In this document: piece after piece, positions 44,364 through 56,440 of the stretch
Numbering within the stretch: the first letter of the stretch is position 1
How the letters are laid out: every line of letters starts with the position of its first letter
Origin: Engraulis encrasicolus
Lineage: Eukaryota > Chordata > Actinopteri > Clupeiformes > Engraulidae
Reading direction: 5' to 3'
Assembly (NCBI RefSeq): GCF_034702125.1
Contig: NC_085873.1
Location: 54,401,438-54,465,437 of the forward strand
DNA: 64,000 bases
Program-made: the position numbers and the translations under genes
Notes under the pieces: model-generated
What the model saw: the letters and a program-made list of their open reading frames with translations, nothing else
What the model was told of the DNA's origin: nothing
The model's database searches: none

Positions 44364-44959
44364 GAGCCCTATCTCACGCCTTTCGTAAAGTCTTCACGAA
44401 AAAATAGATTAATTTTCGTGGTGCATTCACGTTATTGCCCGTTTTTCGTGGTAGGGCAACGAAACGCTGCCTATTCACTTGAATTGCCCCACTGCTGCTA
44501 TGGTTATCCAAGCGTCTGCAGGGGCGGGGAGGGGGTGCTGACAGAACACTGCTGATACACTCGGGACTCACTAATTCGACACCCTTTCGGTACTTACGCC
44601 TTATGTCCCCTAAACCTGAACCTAAACCTAAACCTAACCCTAACCTTAACCCTACTTAACCCTAAACCTAACCCTAACCCTAACCCTAACCTTAACCCTA
44701 ACCTTAACCCTAACCTTAACCGTAACCTTGACCCTAAACCTAACCCCAAATTGCTTGTTTGAAATGTTTGATTACCATGTGACGGTAGGCTACCGAAAGG
44801 GCATCAAACTAGTGGGTCGCTAGGCAACAGTCGGGCAATTCAAGTGAATAGGCAGCGTTTCGTTGCCCTACCACAAAAAACGGGCAATAACGTGAATGCA
44901 CCACGAAAATTAATCTATTTTTTTCGTGAATACTTCACGAAATGAGTGAGATACTGTTG
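44364..44959. mobile_element. TIR transposon with telomere-like core, copy 2
   Basis: Ends GAGCCCTATCTCACGCC and GAGTGAGATACTGTTG, inverted termini of about 120 bp with TTCGTGGTGCATTCACG and GTAGGGCAACGAAACG, and CTTCTAG on both sides (44357-44363 and 44960-44966), a likely 7-8 bp target duplication. Close to copy 1 over its whole length, so one is probably a recent relative of the other. No transposase. Confidence 0.88.
44609..44750. repeat. Telomere-like (CCCTAA)n variant array
   Basis: About twenty-three units CCTAAA/CCCTAA/CCTTAA, a few more than in copy 1, with the same CCCTACTTAACCC break. The shared break shows that the array moved with the transposon rather than arising twice. Confidence 0.9.
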
Positions 44960-44966
44960 CTTCTAG

Positions 44967-45830
44967 TCTCCACTCAGCGTTTGTTTAGTCCTGCTGGCCA
45001 CAGCTCTGAGGTTAGCCTGCTGGCCAATGGCCTGCTCCTCAGTGGGGCTACACTGACACACAGGATGTAATGAGATATAAGGAGATGGACGTATGTGTAT
45101 TGGAGAATGTGGAGATACTTCACATGTTCTTTAAAAACAAGTTGCCTTCATCACAGGGCGGTGAAGAAAGAAAGGAAGCAGAATGGAGATAGACATGGGG
45201 TATGGCTGGGAGCTGTGAGCAGACATACTACTTATGGCTTTCCACACGTACCTACTGTATATTTCAATGTTGTTTGTTATATTAAATACACGTTTGTCTA
45301 AGATTTGCTTATTAGTGTATTTGTGTGAGTACAGTATTCTGTGTTGTGGCTTTTTATCATTCCTGTCACAGTGCTACCAAATGTAAGCTCCCCACACACA
45401 CAGTCAAAGCCAGAAGTCAGGCACTGTGAGTGCAGTGGTTTGAAAATGGATTAATGTCACTTACAATTGAAATGCAAAGCTAATCCCTGCAAGTCATGGC
45501 ATGGCAGCACTAAGACAGTGGACGAGAGCGTGCACCGCTTGTAAAACAAGTGTGGCGCATCATGCTCCGTATTCTCCCACACAAAGCTTATCTTAGGGCT
45601 GGCATTATGTACCAAGGTTTTCCCTCCAAAGTTTTTGCCAGGCACATTACTCTGTGGGATGGTACTGTAGCATATTACTCAGTGAGCCTCCAAATATCTA
45701 AGGACAAAAATCTTGTTCGAGATTTCTGTTAGAGTTTTTCTTTTGTTAGAGTTACACACAATTTCCGGTAAAATACTGAAAAAACCTCACCCATGTACCA
45801 ACACCCACTTCCGCTGCAATAAAAGCATGA
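44967..45830. other. Intergenic DNA, no gene supported
   Basis: Unique-looking sequence. Open frames of about 60-68 codons lack domains and splice context. GGATTAATGTCACTTACAATTG at 45449-45470 resembles 61391-61424, so a dispersed element may pass through here. Confidence 0.4.
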
Positions 45831-45834
45831 GTAA

Positions 45835-45965
45835 GTGTTGATCTCCTCTCCTTTGATTCTGTTGGCTGTTGATCTCCTCTCCTTTGATTCTATTGGCTGT
45901 TGATCTCCTCTCCTTTGATTCTATTGGCTGTTGTTCTCCTCTCGTTGGATTCTATTGGCTGCAAT
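45835..45965. repeat. 31-bp minisatellite (GTTGATCTCCTCTCCTTTGA)
   Basis: Four to five units: GTTGATCTCCTCTCCTTTGA then TTCTATTGGCT. Confidence 0.93.
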
Positions 45966-46092
45966 GATTGCTGGCTTTGAGTGATGATGGCAGTGCTTAT
46001 GCTCTCTGGATGATAAAACCGATGACATTCACATGGCTCTCAGGCCATGGCCATCGACATACGCGCAGGTCTCGGGCCATGACCCTGGACAT

Positions 46093-46222
46093 TGTAGTGG
46101 CCAAGCGTGTGGCCCAAACCTGATCATTCAGCTGCAACCCTTTTAATACAAAATCTCAATGCTGCGTCTATGTCGTTCTCAACACCTTCGTAAGCGTGTG
46201 GCCCAAACCTGATCATTCAACT
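46093..46222. repeat. Duplicated AAGCGTGTGGCCCAAACCTG segment and TTAA-MITE remnant
   Basis: AAGCGTGTGGCCCAAACCTG, ATCATTCA occurs twice (46093 and 46191). Between them, AATCTCAATGCTGCGTCTAT is repeated again at 46490-46510. Confidence 0.7.
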
Positions 46223-46224
46223 GT

Positions 46225-46440
46225 AACAAGTCAGTCAAGTCAAGTCAGCTTTTATTGTAACTTTCATCATATGCACAAGACATCCAAGGAAAAATGAAAT
46301 TACGTTTTCTCTCTACACCATGCCAGGACAAGACATATACAAACTGACATAAAGTGCAGACAGGACAGGTAACAGTGATGGACTGGTAACAATGGACAAT
46401 AATAATACATATACTGTAATAATACATATATTGTAATATT
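46225..46440 (-). mobile_element. LINE-type 3' tail, reverse orientation
   Basis: Reads (GACTT)n tail, then AGCTTTTATTGTAACTTTCA and ATGAAATTACGTTTTCTCTC on this strand, the layout of the tails at 10550 and 18366 but diverged. Confidence 0.65.
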
Positions 46441-46479
46441 TTTAATACTAATATTCTAATATTTTTAATAAAAAAATAT

Positions 46480-46572
46480 ATTTAATACAAAATCTCAATG
46501 CTGCGTCTATATGTCGCTTTGGGCGCCTAGGTCAATGCAGTGTAGACGCAGCATCCAGCATGAATGAGTTAA
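46480..46572. mobile_element. Right-end remnant of a CATTGATGC TTAA MITE
   Basis: GTAGACGCAGCATCCAGCATG, AATGAGTTAA resembles the right end of the element at 13435-13726. The left end is missing. Confidence 0.55.
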
Positions 46573-46644
46573 TAAGGCTTTCTTGTGTGCTATTTCAAGG
46601 GTGTCAATAGAGAACCGTATATGAGAGTGAGATAAAACAGGCGG

Positions 46645-46880
46645 GTTCCTTTCCGGTATCCACTTTACGTCGGGTGAACACCCCTTTAGGAGACCTTCGA
46701 TTAGGAGACCTTCGGAGTCTTGAGGTTGAGAATAAATGGAGTCCCCTTAGCGCTGTAGATGGCGGTAGCGCACGTCTTGTGCAAACACCAAGAAAAGAGA
46801 AGAAGAAGGAGGGACAACGCCCCCTTAGGACACCAAATTTTGAGCACACGCTTTTGCATTGAGTGGGCGTGTTTCGATTC
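46645..46880. repeat. Dispersed repeat family X, copy 2
   Basis: Collinear with 43328-43572; shares TTTCCGGTATCCACTTTA, AGACCTTCGATTAGGAGACC and CACGCTTTTGCATTGAGTG. Confidence 0.75.
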
Positions 46881-47280
46881 CTCTTATTATATATAATCCA
46901 ACCTCTTTGGTGTCAGGGCCATAGGGATGCCAGAGCATGTAGCCTACTGAAATGAACACGACTAGGCAGTAGCTCTTTGCCCAGCACATATAAATGGCTC
47001 TTTTTCTCCAAGTAAAGAAGGGCATGCAACTGGCAACTGAATAATATGTCTGAAATATGCCTACGACGTCAAACAGGAGACAAGAGCTCCTCTGTTGAAC
47101 ATGGTGGGGGTTTGTAGAGACAATGGGGAGGCATTCAGTGGAAATGTTGACACAGACTGACAGGGTGGTGTCTCAGACAGACAGGGAGACGGATGGAGAT
47201 CGTTTCTTCTCCTCTTACCGGCAGACAACATGGCTTTCCAGTTCAGGGCCCTTTCATTGCCATTCAAAATATTTGACCAG

Positions 47281-48392
47281 AGAAAGTCTGATTCTCTCCT
47301 CCTCTGTCTCTTCTCTCCTTTTACTGTCTCTTCTCTCCTCCTCTGTCTCTTCTCTCCTTTTACTGTCTCTTCTCTCCTCCTCTGTCTCTTCTCTCCTCCT
47401 CTGTCTCTTCTCTCCTCCTCTGTCTCTTCTCTCCTCCTCTGTCTCTTCTCTCCTCCTCTGTCTCTTCTCTCCTCCTCTGTCTCTTCTCTCCTCCTCTGTC
47501 TCTTCTCTCCTTTTACTGTCTCTTCTCTCCTTTTACTGTCTCTTCTCTCCTCCTCTGTCTCTTCTCTCCTCCTCTGTCTCTTCTCTCCTCCTCTGTCTCT
47601 TCTCTCCTCCTCTCCTCCTCTGTCTCTTCTCTCCTTCTCTCCTCCTCTGTCTCTTCTCTCCTCCTCTGTCTCTTCTCTCCTCCTCTGTCTCTTCTCTCCT
47701 CCTCTGTCTCTTCTCTCCTTTTACTGTCTCTTCTCTCCTCCTCTGTCTCTTCTCTCCTCCTCTGTCTCTTCTCTCCTCCTCTGTCTCTTCTCTTCTCTTC
47801 TCTCCTCCCCTGTCTCTTCTCTCCTCCTCTGTCTCTTCTCTCCTCCTCTGTCTCTTCTCTCCTTTTACTGTCTCTTCTCTCCTCTTCTGTCTCTTCTCTC
47901 CTCCTCTGTCTCTTCTCTCCTCCTCTGTCTCTTCTCTCCTCCTCTGTCTCTTCTCTCCTCCTCTGTCTCTTCTCTCCTCCTCTGTCTCTTCTCTCCTTTT
48001 ACTGTCTCTTCTCTCCTCCTCTGTCTCTTCTCTCCTCCTCTGTCTCTTCTCTCCTCTTCTGTCTCTTCTCTCCTCCTCTCCTCCTCTGTCTCTTCTCTCC
48101 TCCTCTGTCTCTTCTCTCCTCCTCTGTCTCTTCTCTCCTCCTCTGTCTCTTCTCTCCTCCTCTGCCTCTTCTCTCCTTTTACTGTCTCTTCTCTCCTCCT
48201 CTGTCTCTTCTCTTCTCTCCTCCTCTGTCTCTTCTCTCCTCTTCTGTCTCTTCTCTCCTCCTCTGTCTCTTCTCTTCTCCCCTCCTCTGTCTGATTCTCT
48301 CCTCCTCTGTCTCTTCTCTCCTCCTCTGTCTCATCTCTCCTTTTACTGTCTCTTTTCTCCTCCTCTGTCTCTTCTCTCCCTTTACTGTCTTT
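47281..48392. repeat. 1.1-kb minisatellite of 19-bp units (TCTCCTCCTCTGTCTCTTC)
   Basis: Nearly sixty units; variant units TCTCCTTTTACTGTCTCTTC recur at irregular spacing. Strong pyrimidine strand bias. Frames of several hundred Leu/Ser or Arg/Glu residues on the two strands are caused by the array and are not genes. Confidence 0.97.
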
Positions 48393-48555
48393 GTGCTCAG
48401 CTCTGCTGGGTTGCCAGATGACACTGATGATTGCCAGCACAAAAAAAATACCCAAACCCGCATGGAAGCAATAAATCCCGTCCAATTTGAACTAAATTCC
48501 CTTGATTTCTATGGCCATACATTTGTAGCAAAACCCATTGCCCATTTTTACCCCC

Positions 48556-48736
<181 letters not shown>

Positions 48737-48954
48737 CTTCGGGAGAGAGTTTTGGCTGTGTTGGCACTTCTTATGTTCCTGTGAGCTCAGCAGCAGCTAT
48801 TCTCCAGATCTGAAAAAACAGGTGCATGATGTCAAAGAATAGAATAGCTACTGGGCACCTCTTGGGAAACAAGACTCTTTCTTTCTTTTGTCTTTGTGTT
48901 ATTCTTCCCTTTTATATTCTTTCTCTGGAGGTTAATGTTCTCATATCATTAAGA

Positions 48955-49133
48955 AAGTGAAGAATTCTTGCACACCTCCTTGGTCAGGTGCGTAGGAGTG
49001 GAACGCCAAAGTCACCAACGTTAAAGTAAAGAAAGCTCCCGCACACTCCAGGAATTGCTTGAAGAAGGTCAGTAGACCGAAACGTTGCATTAAACCATGC
49101 AAATGTGAACAGTGTGCGAAAGCTTTCTTTACT
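48955..49133 (+). mobile_element. Palindromic retroposon-like insertion, family P, copy C
   Basis: A 179-bp insert between 17-bp direct repeats TTCTCATATCATTAAGA (48938-48954 and 49134-49150). An inverted arm AAAGTAAAGAAAGC (from 49023) pairs with the right end GCTTTCTTTACTTT (to 49135). Between them lies GAAGAAGGTCAGTAGACC followed by GAAACGTTGC. A second, more diverged left arm begins the insert (AAGTGAAGAATTCTTGCACAC). Confidence 0.8.
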
Positions 49134-49448
49134 TTCTCATATCATTAAGACAAATGTTTGGTAAAGCAAAGGTCTAACTCATCAGATCTCCCAGTTGAAG
49201 ATGTTTGAATTCCCTCACAGTCAGCAGAAGAAGTGACTGATGGTCTACAAGAAGACCACAGAATGGCAGTGATGGTGGCGTCTAGTGCCAGTCTAACAAT
49301 GTGTACATGAAGTGCACACTTTTGACGTCAGAGAAGCGTCTTTCTCTGTTGAAGTGGCAGCCAATATGACAATCTCTATCCTTGGGCTGTCGTGCTTTAC
49401 AACAACACCTAATTACATACCGGGAGTCAATTGTGCGAGGGCAGTGAA

Positions 49449-49600
49449 CAGGGCTGGCATAGCGAGCATTTCCCGGCGGGCCACGCACCCTCGTGGGCCC
49501 CATCTTTCAGAAATGTACAAAAATGTTTTTTTTTTTTTTTTAATTAAAAAATTCAAGGCAAAAGTGTCCCAGCCCTATTTCTCCCCCAGTCTAGCCAGAG
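49449..49600. mobile_element. Degenerate copy of the CAGGGCTGG hAT element
   Basis: CAGGGCTGGCATAGCGAGC and GCGGGCCACGCACCCTCGTG match the element at 22338-22789; the right end is CTCCCCCAGTCTAGCC. Poly-T at 49525-49540. Confidence 0.75.
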
Positions 49601-49757
49601 AGAGTAGAGAGAGAGAGAGAGGTTCCATTGGCCCATTGTTTCCGGGTTCTATTATTGCAAGGGGGAGGGGGGAATCCCCCTTTTGGCAGACCTAAGCATA
49701 CCTAAGGACTGTTCTATTCAATGCTAGGAGTAACACGCCCCTTTAGGCAGACCGGAA

Positions 49758-50092
49758 CCTGGTCATGTTAGGTGCCCATAGCAACCTATTACATTGGCAT
49801 ATCTCTATACTTAAAGAATCTCTGGTCATGTTAGGTGCCCATAGAAACCTATTACATTGGCATATCTCTATATACTTAAAGAATCTCTGGTCATGTTAGG
49901 TGCCTATAGAAACCTATTATGTTGGCATATCTCTATATACTTAAAGAATCTCTGGTCATGTTAGGTGCCTATAGAAACCTATTATGTTGGCATATCTCTA
50001 TATACTTAAAGAATCTCTGGTCATGTTAGGTGCCCATAGCAACCTATTACATTGGCATATCTCGATGTACTTAAAGAATCTCTGGTCTAGCC
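49758..50092. repeat. 65-bp minisatellite (TCTCTGGTCATGTTAGGTGC)
   Basis: Five units: TCTCTGGTCATGTTAGGTGC, CCATAGAAACCTATTACATT, GGCATATCTCTATATACTTA, AAGAA. Confidence 0.94.
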
Positions 50093-50217
50093 CTTGCTGT
50101 GACTGTGAGGGGTAGGCAGGAGTCGTAAACAAGACAGTGATGGAGGATTTCACAAAAAAGAAAACGGATCAATATGTGACCTCTATACAAGAGAGGAGTG
50201 TTGGCAGTGTGCATTTG

Positions 50218-50460
<243 letters not shown>

Positions 50461-50550
50461 TGTGTAGACTGGCAAAGTGTTTTCCAAAGTGAGTGTAAAT
50501 CACAGAACCTCCAGTGGAGTTGAAACGAGCTGAGGCTTTTGTCTGAAAGT

Positions 50551-50885
<335 letters not shown>

Positions 50886-51017
50886 AGTCCCAGTTGTTTA
50901 AACACGACCAAACGGAGAGAGAAAAAGGAGAGGAAAGGAGAGGAGAAGCCAAGTTTGTCAGATGAAGTCATGAAATCATCAACACATGTATTTGTTTATT
51001 TTTTTTTACGTTTTTTT

Positions 51018-51176
51018 TTTCTTTTTCAACATTATTAGACAGGACAGTGTGAGAGGTGGACAGGAAGTGAATGGGGAGAGAGACGGGGAGGGGTCGGCAA
51101 AGGACCCGGGACGGGAATCGAACCCAGGACAGCCGCATGGTGGACGAGAGCCTTACCGGTTGGCCACGGCAGGGCC
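51018..51176 (-). mobile_element. tRNA-derived SINE, reverse orientation
   Basis: On the reverse strand: GGCCCTGCCGTGGCCAACCG head, A-box region GTAAGGCTC, B box GGGTTCGATTCCC, then a body with CTCTCCCCATTCACTTCC. Same family as 36338-36501. Poly-T tracts at 51000-51024 mark its tail. Confidence 0.85.
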
Positions 51177-51273
51177 TCATTGTTTTATTCCTCTGATTTC
51201 ACCCAAGTAACATTTCCGGTCAAAGGAGTCTCATCTTTGTATTCCTATAGGAAGTCATGGCTGAATGGTTAGG

Positions 51274-51502
51274 GAGTGCATCTTAATATGTGACCTTGCC
51301 TCCTCCACTTGCGCTTGTCTCCTCGTCCCGCCTCCTGGCCCCTCCTCCGTGGAGAAAACGATAAAGTTTCCCAGCTGTCAGCCTCGCCACAACAACTTTT
51401 GAGGGACTGTTTTTCATTCACCATCCCAATTGCAAAAGAGAAAAAGACTCTACAATTGAGCTTTTGCAAGATATTGAAATATAATGCTGTTGTCAGTGAT
51501 GT
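51274..51502. mobile_element. MITE family M1, copy 4, right end missing
   Basis: Left end GAGTGCATCTTAATATGTG and the core match copy 1 closely up to GTTGTCAGTGATG, then unrelated sequence follows. The right terminus is lost. Confidence 0.82.
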
Positions 51503-52310
51503 GTATCTGAAGGCCGGTGGTCATGCAGAGACGCTGAGTGGCAAGAGGGAAGACAATGCAATCAGTTGAAATGCAATCAGTCTTTGAATTTGGTGATTCA
51601 ATCGCCAGATGGGCAAAGTTTACCTTTTGTAATTAAAAGATTACAAAAACAGTGAATAAAGCAGTAAAGAAACGAAGGTCAGGAAGGAAAGGCAACGTCC
51701 GAGCACAGACGTAGTGGAGCCGATGTCAGGCCCAGGTGTAGGGGATGTTACAACACGACGAGCAGAATTTACAGTGTAATGGCAAACAATTTGCCTGGTT
51801 AACACCAGACCTAATCACAAGTGAGATTAGGTCTGAGGAGTTGCCTATTGTAAATTCCGTAGGGGGCAGAATATTTGCCTATTATGACACACTGCCCTGC
51901 TCTCTGATTGGACAGAGAAACTGTTAAGGTCGGAATGCTTGGCCATTATGACACAGGGCCCATGATCATGGACGTTATGAGTCATCCTCGCCAGACTGTC
52001 TTTCAGATCGAAACGATTGTGTAGAACTAAAAACAGTATGGAAGTTCCCAGGCTAGCAAACAATAGGCCTATCACTAAATCCAAATGTAAGACAGCAACA
52101 CAAATGATTACAGACAATATGAAGAAATCTTCATTTACACTGCTCATGTGAGCATGTGAATGCATAGTAGAGATATCCCCAACCTGAAGTGTAAGTGGTT
52201 GCAAATTGTGCACGGTCACAGATAGCACACATTTTCATTTTTTCAGACCTTGTGTGGGGCCAGAACCTAGCCATCCAAGGGGCGCATCTGACATTTGAAT
52301 AGCCCTGCCG
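51503..52310. other. Intergenic DNA, no gene supported
   Basis: Low repeat content. CCATTATGACACAGGGCCCATG and GCCTATTATGACACACTG form a loose duplication near 51880-51965. No coding or RNA signal identified. Confidence 0.4.
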
Positions 52311-52313
52311 ACA

Positions 52314-52560
52314 GACATGTCACATAGGTTTGTGGACTGTGTGAGATGACCATAAGTGAAAGTGGAAGTCTCAGAGCTTTGCGAAATAATACAGGCTTCT
52401 CATTTTGCTGACTCTTCGACATATGTCACGTAAGTTTGTGGGCTTTGCAAGCGGTCAATATAATACATGCTTCTAATCTGGTTGACTCTCTGACATGTGT
52501 CACGTAGGTTTGTGCACTTCGCAAGATTTGAAAACAATTTGTGCTTCTACTCCCACACAC
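52314..52560. repeat. Diverged ~85-bp tandem repeat
   Basis: Three imperfect units carrying CATGTCACATAGGTTTGTGG, then TTTGCGAAAT or TTTGCAAGCG, then a GCTTCT motif. Old and heavily substituted. Confidence 0.6.
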
Positions 52561-52780
52561 ACTGACGGCGATTTCACACTGACGGAGCTTTTCACATATT
52601 CCTTCTACAAAAGTGGATTTGTACGACATTTTTCATTGAAAAAGCCGCATTAAGACGATGTGTTCAATTGCAACTAAAGCTAAAGAGTAATATTTCAGTA
52701 AATAAATCATGCAATTATGTGTCATCTGAGCTGCACTTCAACTATGAAAAAGCAAAACACGAGGAAGAATACACCTACTA

Positions 52781-54204
52781 CAAACCCCAACTCCGATGAA
52801 GTTGGGACGTTTGGTAAACAGTGAATAAAATCAAAATGCTATCATTTTCAAAACATTCAATCTATTCATTAGATGGAGAATAGTGAAAAGACAACATATT
52901 AAGTGTTAAAACCGAGAAAAAATATTGTTTTGGGGGACATATGTACTCATTTCTAATTTGATAAATCCAACACGTCTCAAATAAGTTGGGACGGGGATCA
53001 GTGAAATCCAAATAAGATAAAACAACAAAGAAGAACATTTCAAAATGAATTGTACTGACGGACAATATACGTGTCCAGGTATAAGATCATCACAGAGAGG
53101 CTGAGTCACTCAGAATTAAAGATGCAAAGGGAATAATTACCATAGTTATTACATACATTTTTGAATTCCCTTTGATTTACCACGACTGAGTGTATATAAG
53201 ACATATTTTTGTTAATAAAATCATTGTATAGGTTCATGACATCATTAAATATATATTGGCTGTAGTCTCACTCTAATTCCTGGAGTGCTAGAGCTATTGA
53301 AAATTGACCATATTAAGAATGCTTAATGCGTGCAAATGATACAGGGGTGTAACATTCTCCTAAGCACCTGAGCTCACTTGAAATAGACCCAGAAGACATG
53401 GGAAACTGTCCTTTGCTTACAGAAGTCAGCAGAAGCTGTAGAAGTCAAATAATAGAGCATGGCACATCCTGTGCTACAGTGAAAATGGACCATCCAACTT
53501 GTGTTAGTGCTAGCTTCAAAAGTCAGCCTCCATGATGGCATGCGGGTGCAGTAGTGCATTGGTTAAGATGTTCTCACTCATCTGTAGAGTTAAATACAGT
53601 GCTGAATGGTATAAATGGGTTTTAAACAGTATGAAAAGCCACTCATGCATTATATTTTGAAGGGAGATCTTCGATTACTGCCACATAGTAAGGTCAAATT
53701 GCATTCTCTACTATGTTTTAACAGTTTGGCTCCATCATAAGGACCAGCAGGTGATAAAATGGTGGGTTTTTGGTCAAGACCTGTCACACTGTAAGCACTA
53801 CAGAAAGGAAAACATTGCAAAACATGACAAGGAATACACCCACCATTTCAGCTGGTGAAATCATGTCCAAGATAGGAATTAACACTGTTTTTTATATAAA
53901 ATCATCTCATCGGTTAATGTATTTAACTGTTAAGTGTTGTCTTTTGTTTTGTTTTTAGTCTTCCTCGTCATTTGCTGCCATTTATTGTCCCCGTCCCAAC
54001 TCTTTTGAGACGTGTTGGATTTATCAAATTAGAAATGAGTACATATGTCCCCCAAAACAATATTTTTTCTCGGTTTTAACACTTAATATGTTGTCTTTTC
54101 ACTATTCTCCATCTAATGAATAGATTGAATGTTTTGAAAATGATAGCATTTTGATTTTATTCACTGTTTACCAAACGTCCCAACTTCATCGGAGTTGGGG
54201 TTTG
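52781..54204 (+). mobile_element. Tc1/mariner-type transposon, defective, ~215-bp inverted ends
   Basis: Termini CAAACCCCAACTCCGATG and CATCGGAGTTGGGGTTTG, bounded by TA (52779-52780, 54205-54206). Inverted ends extend to about 52997 and from about 53990 with few differences. The interior keeps decayed transposase sequence on the + strand around 53385-53560, where a WETVLCL-like segment can be read among stops and frameshifts. Length (1.4 kb) fits a full-length Tc1-family element with an inactive gene. Confidence 0.88.
53380..53720 (+). pseudogene. Tc1-type transposase remnant
   Basis: Scattered conserved segments in shifting frames between the inverted ends; multiple stops; no intact DDE catalytic region could be traced. 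Assignment rests on position and the terminal repeats. Confidence 0.55.
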
Positions 54205-54279
54205 TAGTTAAGCGGGCTTGCCACGCTCATAGTAATCTCTAAGTCCTGTTTAAACTTGCTCAAAGTGCCCTTGAGTGAG

Positions 54280-54378
54280 TCTCCCAACTCCACATTCTCC
54301 AGGGCCTGTAACCAACACCCTGCACCTAGATAATTGTAAGTTGCCAAAAAGCGTCAGCTAAGTGTAATGTAATAATAA
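54280..54378 (+). mobile_element. SINE 3' fragment (57784 family)
   Basis: AGTGCCCTTGAGTGAGTCTC, CCAGGGCCTGTAACCAACACC and AAAAAGCGTCAGCTAAGTG line up with the middle and tail of the SINE at 57784-58020. The tRNA head is absent. Confidence 0.8.
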
Positions 54379-54486
54379 TGTAGTAGTGATAATAGTTGTA
54401 TGTGTGAAATTTCAAATGGCAAATGTTTTCCTCAGAACAATGATATGTACGGCTTAAACAACTGATGTGTTATTTGCACAATGCTT

Positions 54487-54585
54487 CATCTTATTAATGG
54501 ACTGAATGATTTGAAAATGATGGCATTTTGATTTTATTAACAAAATACCAAGTGTCCCAACTGCTTTGGAATGTGGTTTGTATAC
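54487..54585. mobile_element. Solo inverted-end remnant of the Tc1-type element
   Basis: TTGAAAATGATGGCATTTTG, ATTTTATTAACAAAATACCA and GGAATGTGGTTTGTATA match the right end of the element at 52781-54204 at lower identity. Confidence 0.65.
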
Positions 54586-54725
54586 GAATAACATAATAAA
54601 ATAGTTTAATCTTGCTGTCAATTGAATAGTGCATTAGGGACTTTCTAGCATAAACTTTTGGTCAGTTTTTATGACAGACACTTTGTGGGAGCTTCTGTTT
54701 GTCGTTGCAGTGTATACCTGTACAT

Positions 54726-55031
54726 CAGGGATGGGCAACTTTCATGATAAAGAGAGCCACATTTTTTTTATCACCACCATCGGAGGGCCACATGATCACG
54801 GATCTGACTGCAAGAGTTTAAGGTGTATTTGGTTGCTCACTGATTATTATTGTTTGGAACAAATAGGAGTGTTCTCTATTGGTCAACAGTATAATTACAA
54901 TGAATTAACTCAGTTGTGGTTTTAAAAAAAAATCTGCTCATTATTTTTTAAGATCATGTTTTATCTAAGGGCCACACTGAGTAAGGAGGCGGTCCGCATG
55001 TGGCCCCCGGGCCTCCAGTTGCCCATCCCTG
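54726..55031. mobile_element. hAT-type MITE (CAGGGATGGGCAACT termini)
   Basis: CAGGGATGGGCAACTTTCATG and GGCCTCCAGTTGCCCATCCC then TG are inverted. GAGAGCCACA and TGTGGCCCCCGG recur in the subterminal parts. The target octamers are unclear because the right flank is the next transposon. Confidence 0.8.
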
Positions 55032-55188
55032 GTACAGTATACAGTCCCAGGAAAAAGTTTGTACACCCTTTGAAATTTCTTACATTTCTGTCAAAATTGG
55101 TCATAAAGCATGGTCTGATCTTCCCGGAAATCGCAAGAAGGAACAACCAGAGTCTGCTTTAACTAATTCAACCCAAACATTTACAAGT

Positions 55189-55965
55189 TTACATATTTTC
55201 ATTGGCCATAAGATGTAAACATTCACAGGACAGAAAGGCATAAGTAAGTACACCCTTGCATTCAATAGGTTTTAACCCTAAGTTTGTCGCAATAACCTCA
55301 ACCAGATGTTTCCTGTAGTTGCAGATCAGATTAACAAAACAATCTGGATGTATCTTGACTCCCTCTTCTTTAGAAAACTGCCCTTCTTCAGCAAGGTTTC
55401 TGGGATATCTGGAGTGAATAGCTTTCTTGACTTCATGCCATATCATCTCAAATGTTTTTTTGTCAGAGCTTTGACTGGGATATTCCATACTGTGTATTTT
55501 AGTGTTCTGAAGCCATTCAAAGTCAATTGCCTCTAAAATATGGGTTGTTGTCCCATTTCAGCACCCATCCTCTTGTGTGCCTCAACTGTGTGACAGACTA
55601 CCTCACATTTTTTCTGTAAAATATCTCAATAAACTTCTGAGTTCATTGTTCCACTGATAATAGCAAACTGACAAGGGCCTGAGGCACCAAGGTAGCCGCA
55701 TATAATGATGCTCCCGCCACCATACTCAAAGGTGGAGATGATGTTTTGGTGAAGGTGTGGTTCTCCAATTCTCCTCCAAAAATGATACTATGTGTTCCCC
55801 TGAAAATTTCAACTTTGGTTTCAACATTGGTCTACAGAATATTTAGCAGTAATTTTATGAAGCATATAAATGCTTTTTCGCAAACCTCAAAGGTGCAGCA
55901 ATATTTTTTTGGACAGAAACCCCATTAATTTTAGATTGGCAGAATGAACCCAATTTTTAGTTATT
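55189..55965 (-). pseudogene. Tc1-type transposase, C-terminal half, minus strand
   Basis: The 99-residue frame at 55189-55488 reads YPSQSSDKKTFEMIWHEVKK, RYPRNLAEEGQFSKEEGVKI and ICNYRKHLVEVIA, the C-terminal part of a Tc1-family transposase. The usual SPDLNPIE catalytic-region text has become SSDKKTFE, so the last acidic residue is retained in context but neighbours have changed. Upstream parts (55500-55965) hold further transposase segments (RFAKKHLYAS) in other frames with stops. Inactive. Confidence 0.75.
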
Positions 55966-55979
55966 CTTGGTTACATCTC

Positions 55980-56440
55980 CACTTCTGAGTATGGTGGCGG
56001 GAGCATCATTATATGCGGCTACCTTGCTGCCTCAGGCCTTTGAAAGTTTGCTATTATCAGTGGAGCAATGAACTCAAGTTTATTGTGATATTTTACAGAA
56101 AAAAAACGTGAGGAAGTCTGTCACACAGTTGAAGCACATAAGAGGATGGGTGCTGAAATGTGACAACAACCCATACTAGAAGCAAATCGACATTAGAATG
56201 GCTTCATAACAATGAAATACACATTCTGGAATAGTCCAGTCAAAGCCCTGACTAAAAACAATTCAGATTATATGGCATGAAGTCAATAAAGCTATGCACT
56301 CCAGACATCCCAGAAACCTTGCTGACGAGAGGCAGTTCTCTAAAGAAGAGGGAGACAAGATACATCCAGATTGTTTTTTTTAATCTGATCTGCAACTACA
56401 GGACAAGTCTGGTTGAGGATATTGCAACTAACTGAGGGTT
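55980..56440 (+). pseudogene. Tc1-type transposase, C-terminal part, plus strand (inverted duplicate)
   Basis: The + strand around 55988 reads YGGGSIIICGYLAASGL and then decays with many stops. It is the inverted duplicate of 55300-55735. Both copies carry different lesions. Confidence 0.7.

Noticed and set aside
47123..48421. Open frames of 432 and 354 codons on the + strand and 206 codons on the - strand
   Set aside because: Entirely made of the 19-bp TCTCCTCCTCTGTCTCTTC minisatellite; Leu/Ser or Arg/Glu repeats follow the unit. No domain or gene signal.
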